Source of the DNA: Desulfosudis sp034189195
GTDB taxonomy: Bacteria > Desulfobacterota > Desulfobacteria > Desulfobacterales > Desulfosudaceae
DNA: 7,091 nt
Direction of reading: 5' to 3'
Assembly (NCBI GenBank): GCA_034189195.1
Contig: JAXHVI010000164.1
Coordinates: 1-7,091 of the forward strand
Part shown: one piece after another, positions 1 through 5,140 of the stretch
How the letters are laid out: each line of letters starts with the position of its first letter
How positions within the stretch are numbered: position 1 is the stretch's first letter
Program-made: the position numbers and the translations under genes
The notes under the pieces: model-generated
Databases searched by the model: none
Told to the model about the DNA's origin: nothing
Seen by the model: only the letters and a program-made list of their open reading frames with translations

Positions 1-90
1 CATGCGGGAAAGCCCCTTCACCGCGCCGTCCACGGGAAGTTTGCCGCTTGCAACATCGGCCAATATCTGTTTTAATGCAGCCAAATCCAT
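1..90 (-). CDS. larB: LarB-like protein, N-terminus only (partial)
   Basis: Reading leftward from the ATG at 90-88, 30 codons remain open to the window edge. The peptide begins MDLAALKQILADVASGKL and continues with PVDGAVKGLSRM. This helical opening, with a 'VASGKLPVDGAVKGL' pattern, resembles the N-terminal segment of LarB/AIR-carboxylase-like proteins ('..VASGEISPEEALERL..'). LarB carboxylates and hydrolyses nicotinic acid adenine dinucleotide in synthesis of the nickel-pincer nucleotide cofactor of lactate racemase and relatives; it is cytoplasmic and about 250 residues long. A Shine-Dalgarno-like GAAAGG lies about 9 bases before the ATG on the minus strand, supporting this start. The gene is divergent from kdsB. 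Only the non-catalytic leader is visible, so the assignment rests on a short weak pattern; the catalytic carboxylase domain lies off the window. Another protein with a similar helical start is possible. Confidence 0.55.
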   Translation of the reverse strand, partial: MDLAALKQILADVASGKLPVDGAVKGLSRM

Positions 91-173
91 GACGGTACGC
101 CTTTCGGTCTGTCGGCCGTCCGATAAACGGCACAACGGGTCGTTAAAAAGCGGCGGACGCTCCGCATGGCACT

Positions 174-182
174 GTTATATCA
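174..182. promoter_or_regulatory. Possible shared divergent extended -10 element
   Basis: The 123-base gap between larB and kdsB contains an AT-rich core that reads as an extended -10 on both strands. On the plus strand TG-T-TATATC spans 173-181; on the minus strand TG-A-TATAAC spans 182-174. Neither has a good -35. The plus-strand version would start kdsB transcription near 188, about 26 bases before its ATG. The minus-strand one would give larB a leader of about 77 bases. Overlapping -10 elements would make the two promoters mutually exclusive. This is pattern matching only. Confidence 0.28.
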
Positions 183-213
183 CATCCGTTAAAAAACAAG
201 AAAGCCCGGACAG

Positions 214-957
214 ATGAAAATTGCGGCCATCATTCCATCGCGGTACGGTTCCACCCGGTTTGCGGGAAAGCCCCTGGCCCCCATTGCCGGCATTCCCATG
301 ATTCAGCGGGTCTATGACCAGGTGAAACAGGCCATATGCGTCACGGACATTGCCGTGGCCACCGATGACCGGCGCATCGTGGAGGCGGTGACCCGTTTCG
401 GCGGCAACGCCCTGATGACGTCGGCGGCCTGCCGCAGCGGCACGGACAGGGCCGCGGAAGCGGCGAAACAGATGGGCCTGGCGCCGGAGGATATCGTGGT
501 CAACATTCAGGGAGACCAGCCCCTGATCGCGCCCCAGACCATTGACGAGACCCTGGCCCCCCTGCTGTCCGACCCGGACCTGGGCATGGCCACCGCCGCC
601 TTTGCCATTGTGGACAAACAGGAAATCACCAACCCGAAAGATGTAAAAATGGTGTTTGACGCCGACGGGTTTGCCCTCTATTTTTCCCGGTCCCCCATTC
701 CCTTTGCCAGGGACAAGGATACACGGTTTGACACCTTCAAGCACCTGGGCATCTATGCCTACACCCGCCGGTTTCTGGACATCTTCACGCACCTGCCCAA
801 CGGCACACTGGAAGAAATTGAAAAACTGGAGCAGCTCCGGGCCCTGGAACACGGCCACCGGATCAAGACGGTGGTTACCCGCCACGATTCTCCGGAAGTG
901 GACATTCCGGAAGACATCCCCCGCATTGAAGCCATGCTGGCATCGCCGGCCGCTTGA
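214..957 (+). CDS. kdsB: 3-deoxy-manno-octulosonate cytidylyltransferase (CMP-KDO synthetase)
   Basis: This cytoplasmic enzyme activates KDO with CTP to CMP-KDO and pyrophosphate, supplying the sugar that joins lipid A to the LPS core. The 247-residue product matches the usual family length. The nucleotide-binding start IPSRYGSTRFAGKPL is at residues 7-21. NIQGDQPL (97-104) carries the metal-binding Asp101; KHLGIYAY (176-183) and EKLEQLR (203-209) are family signatures. VDIPEDI (229-235) corresponds to the second metal-ligand motif (VDTPEDL in E. coli), with Asp230. The ATG at 214 places the conserved motif at the expected distance from the N-terminus; the ribosome binding site is weak (CGGACAG just before the ATG). 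The gene stands alone: no kdsA or other LPS gene lies next to it here. It converges on the minus-strand membrane-protein gene with a 33-base gap. All key residues look intact. Confidence 0.96.
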   Translation: MKIAAIIPSRYGSTRFAGKPLAPIAGIPMIQRVYDQVKQAICVTDIAVATDDRRIVEAVTRFGGNALMTSAACRSGTDRAAEAAKQMGLAPEDIVVNIQGDQPLIAPQTIDETLAPLLSDPDLGMATAAFAIVDKQEITNPKDVKMVFDADGFALYFSRSPIPFARDKDTRFDTFKHLGIYAYTRRFLDIFTHLPNGTLEEIEKLEQLRALEHGHRIKTVVTRHDSPEVDIPEDIPRIEAMLASPAA

Positions 958-964
958 GGGTTAG

Positions 965-990
965 CCTGGATATTCCATAAAACATCCGGG
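965..990. terminator. Weak hairpin between convergent genes
   Basis: The 33-base gap between the kdsB stop and the stop of the convergent membrane-protein gene contains CCTGGAT (965-971) and ATCCGGG (984-990), which pair over seven positions with one G-T wobble and a 12-base loop. There is no run of T on either side, so if it ends transcription it is not a canonical intrinsic terminator. A bidirectional role would suit the location. The stem is short and the evidence thin. Confidence 0.2.
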
Positions 991-1791
991 TCAGTTCTGA
1001 AGGGGCTCCTCTTTGATGCCCCCCGGGTTGCCGGTGGCCGGGGTGGTGACGCCGGGTGCCGGGGCGGGTGCCGGGGCGGGTGCGGGTGCCGGGGCCGGCT
1101 GGGTGATTCGGGCAATGCGTTTTTCAAGGTCCTGAATGCGCTTTTCCAGCTTTGCCACAGCCGCTTCCAGCTTCCGGGTATAGGTCTGCTCGTTGTGGGA
1201 AAGCACCCGTTCCAGCTCGGCCCGGCCGACCTTTTCCGTATCAATACGCTTGAGTTCAGCCTTTACGCCGTCGATGCCTTCCTGAATGGATTTTATCCGC
1301 CCGGACAAAGTGGCAAACTCGGAGGCCAGGTGTTTGGTTTCGGCGGAAAGCGCGGAAATCTCCTTTTTCATGCTGTCCGCGGTCTGGGTCGCCTTGTTGG
1401 CCGTGCTGGTAAGTGAGGTGATGTTTCTGGCCGCCTTGTCAATGGCCTGCGTGTTCTTCTCCACGGCGGGCAGGACCTTGTCCACTTTCTGGGCAAGGGC
1501 GGTCTGGGCCGCATTTATCTCGGCCACCCGTGCCTCCATGGTGCCGGAGATCTCCTTGACCGTTTCCGACCCGGTGTTCTGAAACGAGGTCACCTGCTGC
1601 CGGATGCTGAAATAGCCGATCACCACGATGATGCCGATCAGGCAGGGAATGATGATCGCCATCAGGGTCACCTTCCAGCCCAGGCTGTCCAGCCGCTGTT
1701 CCAGAATATCCTTGGCGTAGTCGGCATCCACGTCCTTTTTGCCGAACGACATGTTGAAGTGATCGTCTTCCGGAATATCATGATGTGTCAT
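991..1791 (-). CDS. Single-pass membrane protein with long coiled coil and Pro-Ala tail, function unknown
   Basis: I do not recognise this 266-residue protein. It has four visible parts. Residues 1-40 are a charged, acidic N-terminal segment. Residues 41-62 (VTLMAIIIPCLIGIIVVIGYF) are a strong membrane helix. Residues about 75-230 are rich in Ala, Glu, Lys and Gln with heptad-like spacing, as in a long coiled coil. Residues 232-246 are a perfect (Pro-Ala)7-Pro run followed by a Gly/Thr/Pro tail ending EEPLQN. There is no cleavable signal peptide, lipobox or catalytic motif. Topology is ambiguous because basic residues flank both sides of the helix. The start is 6 bases after the guaA stop, and GGGAG at the end of guaA is a well-placed ribosome binding site (9 bases before the ATG), so the two are probably cotranscribed and translationally coupled. 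The domain layout would suit a scaffold or envelope-spanning spacer, or a chemoreceptor-like helical rod lacking a signalling domain, but no function can be assigned. Confidence 0.85.
   Translation of the reverse strand: MTHHDIPEDDHFNMSFGKKDVDADYAKDILEQRLDSLGWKVTLMAIIIPCLIGIIVVIGYFSIRQQVTSFQNTGSETVKEISGTMEARVAEINAAQTALAQKVDKVLPAVEKNTQAIDKAARNITSLTSTANKATQTADSMKKEISALSAETKHLASEFATLSGRIKSIQEGIDGVKAELKRIDTEKVGRAELERVLSHNEQTYTRKLEAAVAKLEKRIQDLEKRIARITQPAPAPAPAPAPAPAPGVTTPATGNPGGIKEEPLQN
1054..1095. repeat. 12-base tandem repeat encoding the Pro-Ala run; G-rich on the plus strand
   Basis: The unit GGGTGCCGGGGC occurs at 1054-1065, 1066-1077 and 1084-1095, with a half unit GGGTGC at 1078-1083. Read on the minus strand it encodes most of the Pro-Ala tail of the membrane protein. 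Because units are multiples of three bases, gain or loss of a unit would keep the frame. The plus strand, which is the template strand for this gene, has successive G runs of three and four separated by 1-4 bases, fitting the usual G-quadruplex pattern. Confidence 0.85.
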
Positions 1792-1797
1792 GCGAGT

Positions 1798-3327
1798 TTA
1801 CTCCCATTCAATGGTGCTGGGCGGTTTGGAGCTGATGTCGTAAACCACCCGGTTGACGCCCTTCACCTCGTTGATGATCCGGTTGGAGATGCGGCCCATC
1901 AGGTCGTGGGGCAGCCGCGCCCAGTCCGCGGTCATGGCATCTACGCTGGTGACGGCCCGAATGGCCGCGATGTTTTCGTAGGTGCGCTTGTCTCCCATGA
2001 TGCCCACACTCTTTAACGGCAAAAGCACGGCAAAGGACTGCCACAGTTTGCGATAGTATCCGGCCTTTCTTATCTCCTCCAGCAGAATGGCATCGACCTC
2101 CCGCAGCAGGGCCAGCTGCCGCCGGTCCACCTTGCCGATGATACGGATGGCAAGGCCGGGGCCGGGAAAGGGCTGGCGGTGGACCATGGCGTCATCCAGC
2201 CCCAGGGTTTTTCCTAAAAGGCGCACCTCGTCCTTGAAAAGAAACCGCAGGGGCTCGATGAGCGAAAGCTTCATTTTTGCCGGCAGCCCGCCCACGTTGT
2301 GATGAGACTTTATAATCGACGTGGGTCCGCCGAAAGCCGACTGGGACTCGATCACATCCGGATAAAGCGTGCCCTGGGCCAGAAAATCGGCCCCCTTGAT
2401 TTTTTTGGCTTCAGCTTCAAACACATCCATAAAGATTTTGCCGATGATCTTGCGCTTTTTCTCCGGATCGGCGACCCCGGCCAGGGCCTTTAAAAACCGG
2501 CCCGCGGCATTGATAAACCGAATGTTGAGTTGAAGTTTTTCGGCAAACACGGCTTTCAGCTTTTTTGCCTCGTCCTTGCGCAAAAGGCCGTTGTCCACAA
2601 AGATACAGGTCAACTGCCTGCCAATGGCCTGGTGAATCAGCAGGGCCGCCACCGACGAATCCACGCCGCCGCTCAAGCCCAGAATCACCCGCTTGTCGCC
2701 CACCTTTTCCCGAATCTCGGCAATCGTCTCCTCGGCAAAGGCGGCCATGGACCAGGTGGGCCTGCACTTGCAGATGTCAAACAGAAAATTGGCGATCATG
2801 GTCGTGCCTTCGGCGGTGTGGGCCACCTCCGGATGGAACTGAAGGCCGTAAAACTTTCGCCGGGCATCGGCAATGGCCGCGATTTTCGTGTTTTCCGTGG
2901 AACCGATGATTTTAAACCCCGGGGGTACGGTTTCGGCCGAATCACCGTGGCTCATCCAGCAGGTGGTCTTTTTACCGACCCCCTTGAATATCTTTGCCTG
3001 CGCCTTGACGGTCAGCTCGGCAAACCCGTACTCCCGCTTTGTCGCGGCATGCACGGCCCCGCCCAGGGCCCCCACCATGAACTGCATGCCGTAGCAGATG
3101 CCCAGGACCGGCACGCCCAGGTCGAAAATCGCCTTTGTCACCTTTGGGCTGTTTTTTTCATAGATGCCGGACGGGCCGCCGGAAAGGATAATGCCTTCCG
3201 GCGCCAGGGCGCGAATCCGGCTGATGGTGATGGTGGGGGGCTCGATCTGGCAATAGACCTTTTTTTCCCGCACCCGCCGGGCAATAAGCTGGTTGAACTG
3301 TGAGCCAAAGTCAATAATCAGAATCAT
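1798..3327 (-). CDS. guaA: GMP synthase (glutamine-hydrolysing)
   Basis: GuaA converts XMP to GMP using ATP and ammonia from glutamine, the last step of de novo GMP synthesis in the cytoplasm. The 509-residue product has the usual bacterial length and full domain order. The class I glutamine amidotransferase domain (about 1-190) has the nucleophile Cys78 in GICYGMQ and the His165/Glu167 pair in LQFHPEV. The ATP-pyrophosphatase domain has its P-loop LSGGVDSS at 218-225. The C-terminal dimerisation/XMP domain includes RQPFPGPGLAIR (384-395) and the typical end KPPSTIEWE (501-509). The ATG at 3327 gives the canonical MILIIDFGSQ start, but no good ribosome binding site precedes it; it overlaps the stop of a tiny upstream frame (ATGA). 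guaB, a common neighbour, is absent. The stop is followed after 6 bases by the coiled-coil membrane protein. Confidence 0.98.
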   Translation of the reverse strand: MILIIDFGSQFNQLIARRVREKKVYCQIEPPTITISRIRALAPEGIILSGGPSGIYEKNSPKVTKAIFDLGVPVLGICYGMQFMVGALGGAVHAATKREYGFAELTVKAQAKIFKGVGKKTTCWMSHGDSAETVPPGFKIIGSTENTKIAAIADARRKFYGLQFHPEVAHTAEGTTMIANFLFDICKCRPTWSMAAFAEETIAEIREKVGDKRVILGLSGGVDSSVAALLIHQAIGRQLTCIFVDNGLLRKDEAKKLKAVFAEKLQLNIRFINAAGRFLKALAGVADPEKKRKIIGKIFMDVFEAEAKKIKGADFLAQGTLYPDVIESQSAFGGPTSIIKSHHNVGGLPAKMKLSLIEPLRFLFKDEVRLLGKTLGLDDAMVHRQPFPGPGLAIRIIGKVDRRQLALLREVDAILLEEIRKAGYYRKLWQSFAVLLPLKSVGIMGDKRTYENIAAIRAVTSVDAMTADWARLPHDLMGRISNRIINEVKGVNRVVYDISSKPPSTIEWE

Positions 3328-3433
3328 TGTCGGAATGTCACTTTCATTGTCTTTGTATTTTCCTGTGGATATCGTGGCGATGGTTCTATCATGTTTCGAT
3401 TTTTATTTCAAAATGTTCCAGGAGGTTGATCAT
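3324..3433 (-). other. Two tiny overlapping reading frames leading into guaA
   Basis: On the minus strand, a 14-codon frame (3433-3389, MINLLEHFEIKIET) ends in an ATGA overlap with the start of a 22-codon frame (3392-3324). That frame in turn ends in an ATGA overlap with the guaA start codon (3327-3325). An internal ATG at 3347 would give a 7-codon version, MKVTFRQ. AGGA around 3366-3363 could serve as its ribosome binding site, though the spacing is long. The overlaps would allow reinitiation into guaA, which lacks its own clear site. Neither peptide is recognisable. If the promoter suggested at 3383-3411 is used, only the 7-codon form would be on the transcript. This may be chance. Confidence 0.25.
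3383..3411 (-). promoter_or_regulatory. Possible sigma-70-type promoter for guaA
   Basis: On the minus strand TTGAAA (3411-3406) and TAGAAC (3388-3383) are 17 bases apart, matching five and four of six consensus positions. The surrounding A/T-rich sequence contrasts with the flanking genes. Transcription would begin near 3376, giving guaA a leader of about 50 bases and reading on into the membrane-protein gene. Confidence 0.4.
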
Positions 3434-3435
3434 TT

Positions 3436-3660
3436 TTGCGCTATTTCTTGACTCTGGAAAGCATCTTCCCTGTAGTGAAGCCGTGTTGTTGCGAAACCGG
3501 TTTTCACAATACCCACCCGCTCACAACAATTCCTCTTCCGGTTTTCGATACGCAGACACGCTCTTTTATCCACCACTGCCGAAACGCGAAACGCGAAGAC
3601 GGCAAGGTCGTGGCCTGCCGGGCCAATGTACGGGTATCGTTCAAGTACAAGGGGAACTGA
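3436..3660 (+). pseudogene. Small frame ending in a dodecin-like C-terminus; likely gene remnant
   Basis: A 74-codon plus-strand frame starts at TTG 3436, 10 bases after a perfect AGGAGG (3420-3425). Its last 21 residues (3595-3657), EDGKVVACRANVRVSFKY then KGN, closely resemble the end of dodecin ('..EDGKV.AYRARV.LSFKYEG'). Dodecin is a flavin-binding dodecamer of about 70 residues that stores or buffers flavin. The first 53 residues, rich in Cys, Pro and His, show none of the expected beta-helix-beta start (Y-K-V-x-E-I-V-G-T-S pattern), and I did not find that start in the other plus-strand frames. The similarity begins just after a 7-base tandem repeat (CGAAACG, 3580-3598), a likely slippage or join point. 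The best reading is a decayed or rearranged dodecin gene of which only the last strands survive. A real divergent small protein, or chance, remains possible. Confidence 0.38.
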
Positions 3661-3669
3661 TCCGCACGG

Positions 3670-3703
3670 CTGTCACCGGGCGGGCTCCCCCGACCGGTGA
3701 CAG
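3670..3703. terminator. Strong hairpin directly after the radical SAM gene stop
   Basis: CTGTCACCGG (3670-3679) and CCGGTGACAG (3694-3703) form a perfect 10-base stem. The 14-base loop holds a further CGGG/CCCG stem (3681-3684 with 3689-3692) after a G-A mismatch. The structure starts one base beyond the stop codon of the minus-strand radical SAM gene and 9 bases after the end of the plus-strand dodecin-like frame. It lacks a T run on either side, so it may act as a 3'-end stabiliser or a Rho-assisted, two-way terminator rather than a classical intrinsic one. Confidence 0.55.
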
Positions 3704-3704
3704 A

Positions 3705-4637
3705 TCACCCCGGGCCTGGCATCGTTTTGTAATACTTTCCCTGCCATGAATCGCGACGCGTCAATATATCGTGAATGGCCTCTAGTGTTCCCCGCTTGTC
3801 CAGGGTCCACAAGGGTGCCGCCAGTTCATCCGGATGGGGGTCGCCGGTGAGCCGCTGAATCACCATATCCGGCGGCAGCACCTCCAGCACGTCGCACACC
3901 GCGTCCACGTAATCCTGCTGTTCCATGCACCGGTAGTCCCCGTTGCCCAGCATGGCGGCCAGGGGTGTTCCCCGGACCACGTACAGCACATGAAACTTTA
4001 CTCCGGCCATGCCCAAATCCGCGATATACCGCCCTGTTTTCACCATCTCTTTCCGGCTTTCACCGGGCAGCCCCAGAATGATATGACCGCAGACCAGCAG
4101 GCCCCGATCCACAGCCGCCTGAACAGCGGAAGTGGTGCAAGCGGTGTCGTGTCCCCGGTTGATAATGGCCAGGGTCCGGTCCGAGGCGCTCTGTACCCCG
4201 ATCTCCAGCCACACCATGTGCTGTTTCGCGTAAGATGCCAGCAGGTCCAGCACCGCGTCGTCCACGCAGTCCGGCCGGGTGCCCACGGCAATGCCGACCA
4301 CGTCAGGCACGGCCAGGGCCTCATCATACAGGGCCTTCAACCGGTCCACCGGCGCGTAGGTATTGGTATAAGCCTGAAAATAGGCGATGAATTTTTTGGC
4401 CTTAAACCGGCGGGCCATAACCTGCCGGCCGGCCAGGAGCTGATCGGTCACCGACAGCCCCCGGCTGTGGGCCCCGGTCCCCGATCCCCGCGCATTGCAG
4501 TAGATACACCCCCCGGAAGCAAGGGTTCCGTCCCGGTTGGGACAGGAAAACCCGGCATCAAGGGTGATCTTGTGCACCCGGCATTCAAAAACCGACCGGA
4601 AATAGCGGTTAAGATCGTAATATCGTCTCTCCGGCAT
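3705..4637 (-). CDS. Radical SAM protein, YhcC/TIGR01212 family
   Basis: This is a 310-residue radical SAM protein like E. coli YhcC (similar length). The family is related to the Elp3-type radical SAM fold; its substrate is not known to me. Cys32, Cys44 and Cys47 in FSCPNRDGTLASGGCIYCNA are the expected 4Fe-4S ligands, with the wide spacing typical of this group. Further signatures are YFQAYTNTYAP (86-96), VGTRPDCVDDAVLDLL (118-133), LEIGVQSASDRTLAIINRGHD (144-164) and HIILGLPGE (185-193). The C-terminal part includes APLW (274-277), as in YhcC. Start choice: adjacent ATG codons lie at 4640 and 4637. AGGGA upstream is 4 bases from the first and 7 from the second, so 4637 is preferred. The frame stays open a further 53 codons upstream to 4799, but those residues do not resemble the family. 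The gene stands alone, with a strong hairpin just past its stop. Confidence 0.92.
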   Translation of the reverse strand: MPERRYYDLNRYFRSVFECRVHKITLDAGFSCPNRDGTLASGGCIYCNARGSGTGAHSRGLSVTDQLLAGRQVMARRFKAKKFIAYFQAYTNTYAPVDRLKALYDEALAVPDVVGIAVGTRPDCVDDAVLDLLASYAKQHMVWLEIGVQSASDRTLAIINRGHDTACTTSAVQAAVDRGLLVCGHIILGLPGESRKEMVKTGRYIADLGMAGVKFHVLYVVRGTPLAAMLGNGDYRCMEQQDYVDAVCDVLEVLPPDMVIQRLTGDPHPDELAAPLWTLDKRGTLEAIHDILTRRDSWQGKYYKTMPGPG

Positions 4638-4817
4638 CATACCATCCCTGTTCTGGAGGCCCCATGGCTTAACGGTTGATGCAGCCGCGCACAAATCTTT
4701 CCGCCAACGGGCCCGCCACGCAGGGGACAATCTATCACACCAGTGCCTCCCGGGAAAGCGGCACCTTGCGCCTGCCGGTTGCATCGGCCCGGACGGCACC
4801 GGTTAAAGACCTGCACT

Positions 4818-4846
4818 GTTTTATCAAACAACCGTTTTTATGTAAA
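4818..4846 (-). promoter_or_regulatory. Probable sigma-70-type promoter for the radical SAM gene
   Basis: On the minus strand TTTACA (4846-4841) and TAAAAC (4823-4818) are separated by 17 bases and match five and four of six consensus positions. A start near 4811 would give a leader of about 170 bases before the ATG at 4637, unusually long for a single gene and containing several short inverted repeats. Confidence 0.45.
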
Positions 4847-4933
4847 ATATTAGAGCTCCTGAATTTTTTAATTATCCCCGGGCTTAACCGGGACAAGCGC
4901 CTTCTTCAGGAAGATAAAAACGCCAATCTCCGG

Positions 4934-4980
4934 ATAAAATTAAAAAAACCGTTGACACACAAGTTTGAGCTTGTTATAGA
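4934..4980 (+). promoter_or_regulatory. Strong sigma-70-type promoter with UP-like A tract, upstream of hemC-ectAB
   Basis: A perfect -35 TTGACA (4952-4957) is followed at the ideal 17-base spacing by TATAGA (4975-4980), four of six -10 positions. Immediately upstream, 4934-4948 is an A/T tract placed where an UP element contacts the RNA polymerase alpha subunit. Transcription would begin near 4987, leaving a leader of about 154 bases before hemC. With hemC, ectA and ectB tightly spaced downstream and no obvious promoter between them, this is the likely main promoter of the group. Confidence 0.6.
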
Positions 4981-5015
4981 TACTTATTTTAAAGGTAATT
5001 GCTTATCTTTTCTAT

Positions 5016-5064
5016 TTCCAAGCGACCTTTCCCTTGTTTATGCTGGAATTTTTTTACTTTTTTT
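5016..5064 (+). terminator. Possible attenuator-like hairpin with T runs in the hemC leader
   Basis: TTCCA-A-GC (5016-5023) pairs with GCTGGAA (5042-5048) as a seven-pair stem with one bulged A and an 18-base loop. It is followed at once by seven T (5049-5055), then AC and seven more T (5058-5064). The order stem then T run is that of an intrinsic terminator, lying between the proposed start site (about 4987) and hemC (5141). The stem is short, bulged and only moderately GC-rich, so efficiency would be low. Confidence 0.3.
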
Positions 5065-5140
5065 ATATTTAGCATTAAAAAATATTTAATCAAAAGACAT
5101 CATAAAAAATACTAACTTAACTATAACATACTGTTAAAAA

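Larger units (their letters stand above)
4638..5140. other. 503-base non-coding gap with divergent promoters
   Basis: The gap between the radical SAM gene and hemC has two halves. Bases 4638 to about 4815 are GC-rich and contain several short inverted repeats: GTGCC 4743-4747 with GGCAC 4760-4764; TGCCG 4773-4777 with CGGCA 4794-4798, which competes with CCGGT 4775-4779 pairing ACCGG 4798-4802. This part would be the leader of the radical SAM transcript. From about 4820 to 5170 the sequence is strikingly AT-rich with several A and T runs of seven. It holds a nested inverted repeat (TCCTGAA 4857-4863 with TTCAGGA 4905-4911, enclosing CCCGG 4877-4881 with CCGGG 4888-4892). A 137-codon plus-strand frame at 4676-5089 lacks a credible start, ribosome site or recognisable protein and was not called. 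I see no tRNA and no riboswitch class that I can name. Confidence 0.7.

Noticed and set aside
175..885. Long minus-strand frame opposite kdsB
   Set aside because: kdsB on the plus strand has all family motifs; the opposite frame is a shadow caused by GC-rich codon bias. The same applies to long frames opposite or overlapping guaA (2530-3303), the radical SAM gene (3834-4679) and hemC (5510-6205).
3448..3476. Plus-strand promoter-like pair TTGACT, 17 bases, TGTAGT upstream of the dodecin-like tail
   Set aside because: The spacing is good but the -10 is poor, it lies inside the small frame it would have to serve, and no intact plus-strand gene follows.
3486..3529. Inverted repeat TTGTTG/CAACAA around an AAACCGGTTT palindrome, considered as a recombination (dif-like) or operator site
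   Set aside because: The arms are short and low in complexity, the sequence does not match the dif consensus, and no recombinase or regulator gene lies nearby.
3327..3749. 140-codon plus-strand frame starting at the guaA start codon
   Set aside because: It has no ribosome site or recognisable domain, and it runs through the hairpin and into the radical SAM gene on the opposite strand.
4638..4799. N-terminal extension of the radical SAM frame up to 4799
   Set aside because: The extra 53 residues are Arg/Trp/Pro-rich and unlike the family, whereas a start at 4637 gives the length expected from E. coli YhcC and has a ribosome site.
4857..4911. Nested inverted repeat in the AT-rich gap, considered as a terminator or riboswitch
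   Set aside because: It lies upstream of both proposed transcription starts in the gap, has no T run in the right place, and the arms are only five and seven bases.
4676..5089. 137-codon plus-strand frame crossing the gap upstream of hemC
   Set aside because: It begins at a TTG with no ribosome site, crosses an abrupt GC-rich to AT-rich transition, overlaps both proposed promoters and resembles no protein family I know; its hydrophobic end simply reflects T-rich DNA.
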